Source: Algoriphagus lacus
GTDB taxonomy: Bacteria; Bacteroidota; Bacteroidia; Cytophagales; Cyclobacteriaceae
DNA length: 64,000 bases
Assembly: GCF_003583985.1 (NCBI RefSeq)
Contig: NZ_QXML01000002.1
Coordinates: 186,001 to 250,000 of the forward strand
Direction of reading: 5' to 3'
The translations under genes and the position numbers were made by a program. Below, piece after piece: positions 56,344-64,000 of the stretch. Each line of letters opens with the position of its first letter. Within the stretch, counting starts at the first letter, position 1. Below the pieces are notes generated by a model. The model was not told where the DNA came from. It saw only the letters and a program-made list of their open reading frames with translations, and ran no database searches.

Positions 56344-57981
56344 ATGAAGCGGTTATTTCTCAGTTTGGCGGCAGTTTGTTTTATCGCGATTGTCGCCTTT
56401 TCCCAAAGTGACAATTCCATGCCTGTCCAAGCAACCATCAAAAACGGAGTAATAGAGGGAAATTATAATGTAACCAACGGGATTTCCACCTATTTCGGAA
56501 TTCCCTTTGCCAAGCCTCCTGTGGGGGATCTCCGTTGGAAAGCTCCAGTGCCCGCCGATAGCTGGACAGGGGTGAAAATGACTAAAAAATTCAGCGCTAG
56601 ACCGGTTCAAGGACTGGTTTTTGGGGATATGAATTCCTGGTCCGATGGCGTATCTGAGGATTGTTTGTATCTGAATGTTTGGACCCCTGCCAAACGAAAC
56701 ACCAAGGATCTTCCAGTCTTGGTATATTTCTATGGAGGTGGATTTGTGGCGGGAGATGCTTCAGAGCCGCGCTATAATGGCGAATCCATGGCAAAAGAAG
56801 GCGTGGTGGTCGTTACGGTCAATTACCGCTTGGGAATTTTTGGATTTTTTGCCCATCCTGAATTAAGCGCTGAGACCTCCTACAAAGGCTCAGGAAATTA
56901 CGGCTTGCTCGATCAGACCTTGGCTTTGCAGTGGGTGAAGGAAAATATTGCTGCTTTTGGAGGAAACCCAAATCAGGTCACTATTGCAGGAGAGTCTGCA
57001 GGATCGATTTCAGTTTCCTACCAGATGGCTTCTCCGCTTTCCAAAAATCTCATTCATGGTGCGATCGGGGAAAGTGGGGCAGGAATTAATCCGACTTTAG
57101 CTCCAGTTTCCCTGGAAGAAGCAGAAAAGATAGGGAAGGAGTTTGTTGAAAAGGCTGGGTACAAATCCATTTCGGAGCTTAGAAAAATGTCATCCAAGGA
57201 CATCTTTGAAATCTATCAGGAGTCTGGAAGATTCGGCTTTCCAGTGGTTGTGGATGGCTATTTTCTACCCAAATTACTTCCTGAAATTTTCCGTGCCGGA
57301 GAGCAGGCCCAAGTTCCGCTGTTGTTGGGTTGGAATTCAGCCGAAATTCCCGGGCAGTCTTTTATGCAAGGAAAGCCTTACACCAAGGAAGCTTTTGTCG
57401 AAAAAGTAAAAGAAGCTTACCCTGATCGATTCAATGAAATCTTGGCACTTTATCCCCATGAAACTCCTGAACAGGTAGAGTATTCGGCGACAGATTTGGC
57501 CTCTGATCGGTTCATTTCCTACAGTACTTGGAAGTGGTTTGACTTGCATCGCACCCATAGTCAGCAGCCGGTGTATCGTTACTTGTTTAGCAAGCTATCG
57601 CCTCCATTGGTAGATAAAAGTCTGACAGCTGGACTAGCTGGAGGAACAGTTCGTAGTGAAAATCCAACTCCTGCACCCAAACAGATCGGTGCAAGACACG
57701 CAGCCGAGATCGAATATGCAATGGGCAATCTTCACTTGGTAAAGGAATTTGCATGGACTCCGGATGACTTCAAAGCCTCCAAAACCATGTTTGATTACTT
57801 CACAAACTTTGTGAAAACCGGGAATCCGAACGGAGCAGGAAATCCTTCCTGGTCAGCAGCAAAAGCTGGGGATGCCAATCCACCTGTGATGGTCATCGAT
57901 ACTGAGTCCAAAGAAATTAAAGCAACCCATGATAACAGATACCTGTTTCATGATAAATTTTATAAGAACGGCAACTACTAG
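56344..57981 (+). CDS. Exported carboxylesterase (type B)
   Basis: 545 aa with a signal peptide (LSLAAVCFIAIVAFS, no lipid Cys). E-D-C-L-Y-L-N-V-W, nucleophile elbow G-E-S-A-G-S-I-S and the His region R-H-A-A-E-I-E-Y are intact. It is divergent from the regulator operon and shares its control region with the palindrome. Together the two esterases suggest parallel hydrolysis of related esters, one lipid-anchored and one soluble. Confidence 0.92.
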   Translation: MKRLFLSLAAVCFIAIVAFSQSDNSMPVQATIKNGVIEGNYNVTNGISTYFGIPFAKPPVGDLRWKAPVPADSWTGVKMTKKFSARPVQGLVFGDMNSWSDGVSEDCLYLNVWTPAKRNTKDLPVLVYFYGGGFVAGDASEPRYNGESMAKEGVVVVTVNYRLGIFGFFAHPELSAETSYKGSGNYGLLDQTLALQWVKENIAAFGGNPNQVTIAGESAGSISVSYQMASPLSKNLIHGAIGESGAGINPTLAPVSLEEAEKIGKEFVEKAGYKSISELRKMSSKDIFEIYQESGRFGFPVVVDGYFLPKLLPEIFRAGEQAQVPLLLGWNSAEIPGQSFMQGKPYTKEAFVEKVKEAYPDRFNEILALYPHETPEQVEYSATDLASDRFISYSTWKWFDLHRTHSQQPVYRYLFSKLSPPLVDKSLTAGLAGGTVRSENPTPAPKQIGARHAAEIEYAMGNLHLVKEFAWTPDDFKASKTMFDYFTNFVKTGNPNGAGNPSWSAAKAGDANPPVMVIDTESKEIKATHDNRYLFHDKFYKNGNY

Positions 57982-58038
57982 TTGTTGACCACCCAATTAG
58001 CAGATTTATTACTTAACACCCTGATTTCTGTTAATGCT

Positions 58039-58064
58039 AAAGGCCGGGAAACCGGCCTTTTTTG
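58039..58064. terminator. Terminator between convergent genes
   Basis: Stem AAAGGCCGG/CCGGCCTTT with a GAAA loop and a run of T on the plus side. It lies between the stops at 57981 and 58071 and can serve both genes. Confidence 0.85.
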
Positions 58065-58070
58065 TTTGAA

Positions 58071-58445
58071 TCAGGACATGAAAACCGGTTTACCTGCTTC
58101 GCAGATAATGTTTCGGGGAGCCACAATGAGGGAACAATCGGATACGACATCGTACTTCAGATTGTATTCCGCTTGAAGCTTGGTGTATTGGCCGACCAAA
58201 CTAAGGAATTTTTCTTCTACGCTTTGGTGGTAGGCGATATATCTGGTAGGGCCACCGCAGGCCTTGCTTCCCATGGCTGTAAATTTCCATTCGGATGAAT
58301 TGGTGCAGGAGACAGACTCTGAAAGTGCGATGATTTCACTGTATAACTCCTCGATTTCATCCAGTTCATATTTTTTCGAATCATCTTCCAGCAATCCGCA
58401 TCCGCTTAGCCAAAACAGCGAGATTACGACCAGTAATTTTTTCAT
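58071..58445 (-). CDS. Uncharacterised lipoprotein
   Basis: 124 aa with a lipobox (FWLSGC). The mature part has two cysteine pairs (S-C-T-N and K-A-C-G-G-P-T; then D-C-S-L and I-C-E-A), which could form disulfides. No domain recognised. It forms an apparently separate unit between the esterase and the next minus-strand gene. Confidence 0.75.
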   Translation of the reverse strand: MKKLLVVISLFWLSGCGLLEDDSKKYELDEIEELYSEIIALSESVSCTNSSEWKFTAMGSKACGGPTRYIAYHQSVEEKFLSLVGQYTKLQAEYNLKYDVVSDCSLIVAPRNIICEAGKPVFMS

Positions 58446-58533
58446 AGAGAAGTTAGATTTTACAGTCTATAACGGGAGCCATTTCCTCAACGCTACAAAT
58501 TTTAACTGCAATTTTGACTTTTTTACGATTTTT

Positions 58534-58935
58534 TTATCGGATCAGAAAAGTGGTGTTGTACTCGTATTTGTTTGGTGAGGAGGTATATTCCATGATCAAC
58601 AGCTTACGTGGTGAATCCTTGGAATCGATCGTTTTTTTCAAAAAGTTTTCAAACAGGCTATAATCGGATTTTGGCATATCTATGATGACCGTATCCGCTG
58701 ATCCGGCAGGATTTGTGACAATATTTTTGGGTTCGCGAAAACGGATGTCTACCGTTGAAAACTGGTGGCCGCTTAGGTTTTTACCTTTTAGGATTACTTG
58801 GTGAATAGTTTCAGGAAGATGATATCCAAGATGATCTCTTTTCGCCTGAACATTGAAAACAATGCTATAATTCTGGATTTCGATTTGACCATAAACAGAG
58901 GAAAAATCCTGAGCTGAGGACGTTTGGCTTTGCAT
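58534..58935 (-). CDS. Hypothetical protein
   Basis: 133 aa without an obvious signal peptide or membrane segment. The sequence is mixed beta, with I-E-I-Q-N-Y-S-I-V-F and V-I-I-D-M-P-K-S-D-Y. I recognise no family. The 88-bp gap to the lipoprotein gene and the same orientation allow cotranscription. Codon use looks like its neighbours. Confidence 0.55.
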   Translation of the reverse strand: MQSQTSSAQDFSSVYGQIEIQNYSIVFNVQAKRDHLGYHLPETIHQVILKGKNLSGHQFSTVDIRFREPKNIVTNPAGSADTVIIDMPKSDYSLFENFLKKTIDSKDSPRKLLIMEYTSSPNKYEYNTTFLIR

Positions 58936-59081
58936 GATGAAACGATGTTTTGGGTGAAAATCGATAAGAGTGTCAATCAGGTGAATATTAAGTTTCCTCC
59001 TTATTGATCTTAATTAGCCAAATCTCGAGTATTAAATTGGCCAAAAAATACCCTGTGGTGGGTATTTTTCTTGGAATTTTA

Positions 59082-60770
59082 CTATTTTTTTTCAAAAATT
59101 ATCTTCCCGTCCAGGATTGTCTTTTCCACCATTATTTCGTGGATTTTCATTGGATCCACGGTGAAAACATCTTCAGAAAGAACAATTAGATCCGCTAGGT
59201 AACCAACTTTGATAAGGCCTTTTTTACTTTCCTCAAAGGAAGAATAGGCTCCCATCGAAGTGTAGGCTTTCATTGCTTCATAGACACTGATCTTTTCCTG
59301 AGGTATCCAGCCCTCCTCGGGGAAACCGGATGGATCACGACGGTTTACCGCCACATGGATGCCACGGATCGGGTCGAGGCTGATACAGGCCGGCCAGTCA
59401 GAACTAAATATCAATTGAGCCCCGCTGTTCAAAATCGATTTCCACGCAAATGACCAAGGAAGACGCTCGGCTCCGATGGCTTTTGACCAAACGCCGACGG
59501 TGGCAGGATCGGCATGGATCGGTTCCATACTAGCTAGGATGCCTGACTTTGAAAACCTCGGAATGTCATCCGGTGAGATGGTTTCGATGTGTTCGATTCG
59601 ATGCCTTCGTTCTCTTGGTGGATTGGTGGAAATGGCATTTTCGTAAGCAGAAAATACTTCCCTCACCCCCCGGTCACCTATGGCATGGGTGTAAAGGCGG
59701 AATCCTTTTGCGTCAAGATCTTTGACTAAACTTTGAAATTTTTCTGAGGGAATATTGATCATGCCGAGTGCGAGTTCGTCGCTAGGCAAAAGGTCAGCGT
59801 AGTGCTCCAGCATGGCGGCGGTGTGGGACTCAATTACTCCGTCAATCATGAACTTGATGGCATCGGCACGAATCCATGGGTTTTCTTTTCCGATACTGTC
59901 TTTCAGGAAATTAAACCGGTCGAGTTGTTCAGGAGTGCTGTTTTCCCCCACTGAAAAGGAGGCAGAATATCTGGCGGTAAGTTCATTTTTGGAAAGTAAG
60001 TCCAGGTAAAGTTTCAACTCTTCCTCGCTTCCGCTGGCATTTTGCATGCTGGTAATCCCGAGAGAAGCAGCTAGATCCAAGCCTTTTCGGAGTGCTTGAA
60101 GTTTGTCTTGGTAGCTCGGCTCGGGCACCAATTTTCCCACTAAATCCATGGCTCCTTCTTTCAGCGCTCCCGTGGGATTTCCGTTGGAGTCTTTGACCAC
60201 CTCACCAAACCCTTCGAAAACCGTCGAGGAAGTTATTCCTGCCAATTCAAGTGCTTTGGGATTCGCATAGGCACTATGCCCGTCGTAGGCCTTAAGGAAA
60301 ACCGGCTTGTCAATGTGGAGTGCTTTCATGGTCTCATGGTCCGGAAGTCCTGATTCAAAGTAGGTGTATTGCCAGCCGCGGCCGGTGATCCATTCCTTTT
60401 CCGGGTTAGTTGAGATGAATTCGGTGGTGATGGAAATGACCTCTTCCAAGGACTTGGTCGCTAGTAAATCGACTTGAGTCAGGCCCATTGAGCCACCCAA
60501 AAAATGAATATGTGCATCATTAAAGCCGGCAGTGACCAGTTTTCCCTGAAGGTCAATCACTTGTGTATCATCTCCGGCTAAGGCCAGGATGCTCTTGGAA
60601 TCGCCTGTTTCCGTGATGATGTTTCCATTGATTGCAAGGGCTTCCACAAAAGTTTCAGGGCCTTCACCTGTCCAGATTTTCCCGTTGGTCAGGATCAAAG
60701 TAGGAGGAATTTCAGATTTACAGCTCCAGAAAATCAGGCAGATCAGCAGGATAATGGATGGTTTTCGCAT
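59082..60770 (-). CDS. YtcJ-like amidohydrolase lipoprotein
   Basis: 562 aa from the ATG at 60770, giving a lipobox (LICLIFWSC). Amidohydrolase-3 signatures: the metal pair F-N-D-A-H-I-H-F-L-G-G near residue 79, Y-T-H-A-I-G-D-R-G, H-R-I-E-H-I-E, and F-S-S-D-W-P-A. The family contains N-substituted amino acid and formamide deacylases. The substrate is unknown. It starts 17 bp after the acetyltransferase stop. Confidence 0.9.
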   Translation of the reverse strand: MRKPSIILLICLIFWSCKSEIPPTLILTNGKIWTGEGPETFVEALAINGNIITETGDSKSILALAGDDTQVIDLQGKLVTAGFNDAHIHFLGGSMGLTQVDLLATKSLEEVISITTEFISTNPEKEWITGRGWQYTYFESGLPDHETMKALHIDKPVFLKAYDGHSAYANPKALELAGITSSTVFEGFGEVVKDSNGNPTGALKEGAMDLVGKLVPEPSYQDKLQALRKGLDLAASLGITSMQNASGSEEELKLYLDLLSKNELTARYSASFSVGENSTPEQLDRFNFLKDSIGKENPWIRADAIKFMIDGVIESHTAAMLEHYADLLPSDELALGMINIPSEKFQSLVKDLDAKGFRLYTHAIGDRGVREVFSAYENAISTNPPRERRHRIEHIETISPDDIPRFSKSGILASMEPIHADPATVGVWSKAIGAERLPWSFAWKSILNSGAQLIFSSDWPACISLDPIRGIHVAVNRRDPSGFPEEGWIPQEKISVYEAMKAYTSMGAYSSFEESKKGLIKVGYLADLIVLSEDVFTVDPMKIHEIMVEKTILDGKIIFEKK

Positions 60771-60787
60771 GGATGAAGATAGGATTT

Positions 60788-61366
60788 TTAAGGTTCCCAC
60801 TTCAAAAACCAAAACTTGATCTTTGTCGTCGGGACTTCCCATATCTGGTAAGTCTTGAACCCGTACCGCTCGTAGATTTTTTGGTTTCGTTCCACGGAGG
60901 TCTCTGTGAAGATCGGCAAGTCAGCTTTTCTTGCCATATCAAAAATTCCGTTTTTTAACTCAAAAGCTGCCTCTCCAGCATCAGGCAAGGCGGCGAAAAA
61001 CCAGAAATAGAAGTAATTCCCATCGGCCGGTCGTTGCTTTTTCCGATAGGCTTCTCTCGCCAAAACTCCCGGAAGTCGCTTGAACCCGATGTACTTGATT
61101 GCAAAGCGCAAATCCAACAGAAACTCTTGAAATGAGAATTTTCCTGAATTGAAGTGAAAGCAAAGTGCTACTGCTCCTTCATTGGAAGAAATCCAAATCC
61201 CATCCCGGTGGAGGCTTTGGAAAAAGGTAGAGTTCGCAAGGCTTCGAATTCCGTTTTCGATGTTTTTTCCGGGTTTGATCAAGGAGACAACGGCAGGATT
61301 ATCCTTAAACATCCGGACCATCAGACTGACCACAAGGTTTTGGTCGATTAGTGTTCCTTTTCTCAT
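60788..61366 (-). CDS. GNAT family N-acetyltransferase
   Basis: 192 aa from the ATG at 61366. The C-terminal half holds the acetyltransferase core with F-T-E-T-S-V-E-R-N-Q-K-I-Y-E-R-Y-G-F, the usual last helix-strand element of the GNAT fold. The acetyl-CoA loop is degenerate. The substrate is unknown. It may share an operon with the amidohydrolase gene, 17 bp downstream. Confidence 0.75.
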   Translation of the reverse strand: MRKGTLIDQNLVVSLMVRMFKDNPAVVSLIKPGKNIENGIRSLANSTFFQSLHRDGIWISSNEGAVALCFHFNSGKFSFQEFLLDLRFAIKYIGFKRLPGVLAREAYRKKQRPADGNYFYFWFFAALPDAGEAAFELKNGIFDMARKADLPIFTETSVERNQKIYERYGFKTYQIWEVPTTKIKFWFLKWEP

Positions 61367-61379
61367 CAAAAGCTAAAAT

Positions 61380-61411
61380 GTAAAAAGTGCAGGATTCGCT
61401 GCACTTTTTAC
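61380..61411 (-). terminator. Terminator of the DUF4242 gene
   Basis: A 13-bp perfect stem GTAAAAAGTGCAG/CTGCACTTTTTAC with a 6-nt loop. On the minus strand it is followed by ATTTT. It lies 17 bp after the stop codon at 61428. Confidence 0.75.
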
Positions 61412-61427
61412 CGGAATTTGTGGATGC

Positions 61428-61700
61428 TTATTCTGCTGTGGTGGGATCAATAATGGTTTTGACTTCGTTGACGGAATTGGCTGGAAATCCCCCTTGCTTG
61501 GCATGTTCACGCACCATTTCCTCATTAGGAGCAATGTAAACGCAGTAGATTTTGTCTCCGGTCACGTAGCTTTGAAGCCATTGGATTTGTGGGCCCATAT
61601 TGCTTAGGACTCCGCAAGAAGTCTGAGAGATTCCTTTCAACTGTTCTGCAGTGAGATTACCTGCCCCGGGAATCTCGCGCTCAATTACATATTTTGGCAT
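61428..61700 (-). CDS. DUF4242 (SCO4226-like) small protein
   Basis: 90 aa, soluble. The sequence M-P-K-Y-V-I-E-R-E-I-P-G-A-G and the Y-V-T-G-D-K-I-Y-C-V-Y-I-A-P segment match the ferredoxin-like DUF4242 family, whose Streptomyces member SCO4226 binds nickel. Metal binding here is not proven. It is monocistronic with its own terminator. Confidence 0.8.
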   Translation of the reverse strand: MPKYVIEREIPGAGNLTAEQLKGISQTSCGVLSNMGPQIQWLQSYVTGDKIYCVYIAPNEEMVREHAKQGGFPANSVNEVKTIIDPTTAE

Positions 61701-61824
61701 TGGAGAAAAATTTGAAGATGACCTACTCGTTTGGCTTTTCGGTTTCGCCCCGTTTTTTTAAGGTGGTCTCTGGTCTCCACTTCTGAATTTAAATAATTTA
61801 AAATCAATTGGTTTTTTGTGGATA

Positions 61825-62271
61825 TTAATTTCCTCCTGTTGGATTCATATTTCTGATTGCTGCGATTTTCCATTCTTTCCGGTGAAATAGCACTACAAAA
61901 GTGCTCCACATGTTTCGCTCGGTTCCATTTGGGTTTTTGATCGTATAGCGGCAGTCCACCAGCGCAATCTCGTCCTCGAGGAATCTGATTTTTTCCACCT
62001 CAAGGGTACGGGTACCCGGATTGGAAGTCGAACTTCTCAGCATGCCATCCACCGCTTCACGGATTCCGGTTCTCCATTCCCCTGAGGAAACCAACTGATC
62101 CACATCGTTTGTCAAAATACTTTTAAGCAAAACGGTATCCTGCTTTTCTCTGGCCTCCGAATAATGATTGATCAGGTGGTGGATTTTTACCGCATCGTCT
62201 TTTTTTTCGGATTTGATTTGGGAGAAAGCGGTTGCTGGAATTAAAAAGAGAATGAGGAAAAGATATTTCAT
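61825..62271 (-). CDS. Exported NTF2-like/SnoaL (DUF4440-type) protein
   Basis: 148 aa with a signal peptide (LFLILFLIPATAFS). The cone-shaped NTF2 fold is indicated by the N-terminal helix I-H-H-L-I-N-H-Y-S-E-A-R-E-K-Q-D and by W-S-T-F-V-V-L-F-H-R-K-E-W-K-I-A at the end. The family covers enzymes and ligand-binding proteins. The function is open. Confidence 0.8.
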   Translation of the reverse strand: MKYLFLILFLIPATAFSQIKSEKKDDAVKIHHLINHYSEAREKQDTVLLKSILTNDVDQLVSSGEWRTGIREAVDGMLRSSTSNPGTRTLEVEKIRFLEDEIALVDCRYTIKNPNGTERNMWSTFVVLFHRKEWKIAAIRNMNPTGGN

Positions 62272-62361
62272 AGGAAATGAACACTGGGGATAGGGGAAGT
62301 TGGAAAATTATATTCAATATCAGAAAAGGGAACGATTCAAAATCGTTTTTTATCCAAATCC

Positions 62362-63411
62362 CTACCTTCCCCAACTCACTTTGAAATCGGTGGTTTTTGT
62401 GCCGTTTGTTATTTTTTTGAGATTGGAACCGTTCGAATTGACCACATAGAGGTGAGAGGTCAAATCACCTTCCGGTACATTGAAGATGATTTTGCTTCCG
62501 TCCGATGACCAGGCCAAATTGACCTGATTTCCTGGATCTGGGAAATTGTATTCTTTTGTACCACTCGCGTTAACAGCGACTAAAATTGTACTGGTCTTTG
62601 TGTTTATATTCCAAATCATCACCTCGATGAGTTTGTATTCTCCATCGGGCCGAGTTATTCGGAGGTAGGCGATTTTGGATCCGTCCGGAGAAAAAGCCGG
62701 GGATTCATAGAATTTACCTGACTCCAGAGGTATGATTCGTTCTAATTTTTGATTGGATGGGTTGAAGAGGTAAATTCCCGCGGAGTTGATTGGATTTCCA
62801 TAGCCTTGATTGGTTGAAAAAGCCATAGTTCCCGAAGAAGAAACAGAAGGAACACTGAACATTAAATTTGTTTTTTCACCCGAAAGTAATGTTAGATTGG
62901 TTCCGTCCTTGTTAATGGAATTAAGTGTGTATTCACTAGCTGAAGTTCCAACTTGACTCCAGAAGATAATTTTTGAACCATCGGGTGTCCATCCCGGATT
63001 AAAGCCACTTTTGTTGGTTGGGATAAGGCGTCTGGCGTTTTTACCTGTATTGGAGCAGACAAAAATTCCATATTCGTGATTGATCAAATCGATTTTGGCA
63101 GAGTAGGTAACCAATTCTCCATCCGGTGAAATTTGATAATCAGTACTGATTCCCTCCAAGCTAAACTTGGCTATAGTTTTTCGATTAATATCTGCCAAAA
63201 CCAAGCCTCCGAAGGTTTCCCCCTCACTCTCATAGAGCAATCTTCCGCTTCCCAAGTCCGAAAAAGGGAAATCTTCCGGGGAAACCGGGGGTGGTGGTAT
63301 AGGAGGAATGATTGGGCTCGTATCCTCGTCGCTGCTGCTGGAGCAGGAAGCAAAGGCAAGTATCACTAAGAATGAAAAAAGCCTTGCTAGAAAGAATAAT
63401 GTCCTTTTCAT
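62362..63411 (-). CDS. TolB-like/PD40 beta-propeller lipoprotein
   Basis: 349 aa with a lipobox (LVILAFASC) followed by an acidic stretch S-S-S-S-D-E-D, compatible with a surface-export signal. WD40-like PD40 repeats are clear: S-P-D-G-E-L-V-T-Y, T-P-D-G-S-K-I-I-F-W, S-P-D-G-S-K-I-A-Y-L and S-S-D-G-S-K-I-I-F-N. It resembles TolB propellers but no Pal/Tol genes are near. It may bind polysaccharide or protein. A repeated upstream module precedes it. Confidence 0.85.
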   Translation of the reverse strand: MKRTLFFLARLFSFLVILAFASCSSSSDEDTSPIIPPIPPPPVSPEDFPFSDLGSGRLLYESEGETFGGLVLADINRKTIAKFSLEGISTDYQISPDGELVTYSAKIDLINHEYGIFVCSNTGKNARRLIPTNKSGFNPGWTPDGSKIIFWSQVGTSASEYTLNSINKDGTNLTLLSGEKTNLMFSVPSVSSSGTMAFSTNQGYGNPINSAGIYLFNPSNQKLERIIPLESGKFYESPAFSPDGSKIAYLRITRPDGEYKLIEVMIWNINTKTSTILVAVNASGTKEYNFPDPGNQVNLAWSSDGSKIIFNVPEGDLTSHLYVVNSNGSNLKKITNGTKTTDFKVSWGR

Positions 63412-63497
63412 CTGTTTATATTTTTTTCTTTAAGGTCAGATGGAATCTTGCAGGCTTATAATCAATCCAATATGTGACTTTTTAGTCATGCTCGATT
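63412..63497 (-). repeat. Upstream module, copy B (before the TolB-like gene)
   Basis: GGTCAGATGGAATCTTGCA (63434-63452) and ATGCTCGAT (63488-63496) repeat copy A at 52615-52705 with the same 23-nt distance to the start codon. Confidence 0.55.
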
Positions 63498-63608
63498 TTA
63501 TGGCCGATTGGGTTTTGTTTTAAAAAAGTTCGGTAGAAAAAGAGGATTCAGCTATGACTGTAATTCTCCCAATGGGCTGATTTTGATCAGGAAAGAGTCG
63601 CGAAAAAA

Positions 63609-63638
63609 TAAAAAAACCACCCGTTTCCAGGTGGTTCA
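63609..63638 (-). terminator. Terminator of the ferredoxin gene
   Basis: A stem of GAACCACC and GGTGGTT type with a short loop. On the minus strand it is followed by a run of seven T. It lies about 50 bp after the stop codon at 63686. Confidence 0.75.
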
Positions 63639-63690
63639 AATTTCAAATCTCTATGCTAAGCGAAGATGAAGCATCAAATTTCAAATCAAA
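63636..63690. repeat. CAAATTTCAAATC-type repeats at the ferredoxin gene end
   Basis: Two copies of CAAATTTCAAATC, separated by about 25 bp; the second overlaps the ferredoxin stop codon. They match strings at 18854-18890 and, inverted, at 44875-44890. Confidence 0.5.
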
Positions 63691-64000
63691 CGACATCTTC
63701 CCCTCGGAGCTTAACAACCGCACCTTCGAGAATATCTCCTATCCGGATTTGGCAGGCGAGTCGGGAAGTGGGATAGTATTCCGGCAGGTTTTCCAATTGA
63801 TCCAGTTCGATGTCAGTGGCATCGCCGAGGCCCGCTTTTCCCTCCAAAATCTCCACATGGCAAGTGGCGCAAAGTGCCATTCCTCCGCAGGTAGCCAACA
63901 CCGGATATTCGGATGCCTTGAGGATTTCCATCAGGCTGAATCCCATGTCCTCGGGAGCTTCGACTTCCTGTCTATTGCCGTCGTGGTCTTCTACTGTGAA
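63686..64000 (-). CDS. 2Fe-2S ferredoxin, adrenodoxin type (5' end outside window)
   Basis: 104 codons are visible and the reading runs off the right edge without a start, so the N-terminus is missing; an internal ATG at 63946 is not the start. The cluster ligands are C-G-G-M-A-L-C-A-T-C-H plus L-A-C-Q-I, giving C-x5-C-x2-C and a distal Cys. E-I-L-E-G-K-A-G-L and Y-Y-P-T-S-R-L-A-C are typical of adrenodoxin/putidaredoxin-type electron carriers. The partner is unknown. Confidence 0.9.
   Translation of the reverse strand, partial: FTVEDHDGNRQEVEAPEDMGFSLMEILKASEYPVLATCGGMALCATCHVEILEGKAGLGDATDIELDQLENLPEYYPTSRLACQIRIGDILEGAVVKLRGEDVV

Noticed and set aside
1..64000. CRISPR arrays, tRNA or rRNA genes, insertion sequences
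   Set aside because: I saw no regularly spaced repeats, no cloverleaf-like intergenic sequence and no transposase or terminal inverted repeats.

Overview
This 64 kb window looks like chromosomal DNA of a Bacteroidota member, most likely order Cytophagales and close to Cyclobacteriaceae/Algoriphagus. That placement is inferred from gene content, not from a search. The signs are: many exported lipoproteins with a Bacteroidota-type lipobox ending in S-C; start codons without Shine-Dalgarno sequences; candidate promoters of the Bacteroidota TAnnTTTG type; a GlcN6P deaminase fused to a PIG-L/LmbE domain; a two-component-propeller histidine kinase; and a geranylgeranylglyceryl-phosphate-synthase-type UbiA protein. 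Coding density is high. I see no rRNA, tRNA, insertion sequence, prophage or CRISPR array.

Layout. 1-10 kb: 5' part of an Hsp20 gene, a split ThrE-type threonine/serine exporter, an outer-membrane beta-barrel, an MDR dehydrogenase, an alpha/beta hydrolase with a CHAD protein, a retropepsin-like protein, a VOC protein, an MFS transporter, a GlcG/HbpS-like protein and a first exported Gfo/Idh/MocA oxidoreductase. 10-20 kb: a GreA-like protein, a penicillin-acylase-family lipoprotein, a rhodanese, a DUF4153 membrane protein, proBA and a UbiA prenyltransferase. 20-32 kb: a Tat-type Gfo/Idh/MocA protein with a cysteine cluster, an amidohydrolase, a DUF4230 protein, a nitrilase, a GH10 xylanase, a ROK kinase, the NagB-PIG-L fusion, a CBS/DUF294 protein and sucD.

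32.5-39.7 kb is a tight plus-strand run: propeller sensor kinase, receiver-kinase, ABC ATPase, FtsX-type permease with a His/acid-rich loop, and an exported CxxC protein (DUF3299-like). It resembles a metal-responsive transport operon. 39.6-50.2 kb holds a class IV aminotransferase, a HemJ-like/SCO/cytochrome c group, meaB, dnaA and the methylmalonyl-CoA mutase pair mutA-mutB, which indicates propionyl-CoA/methylmalonyl-CoA metabolism.

51-58 kb is the most system-like accessory block: a minus-strand series of Nudix-type (NrtR-like) regulator, carboxylesterase lipoprotein, CitMHS-type transporter and a split AtuA pair, with a divergent second carboxylesterase. A 23-bp near-perfect palindrome lies in the divergent promoter region. 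I infer a regulated module for cleaving an ester, importing the carboxylate and degrading it. 58-64 kb carries small lipoproteins, a YtcJ-like amidohydrolase, a GNAT, DUF4242 and NTF2-like proteins, a TolB-like propeller lipoprotein and a truncated 2Fe-2S ferredoxin gene at the right edge.
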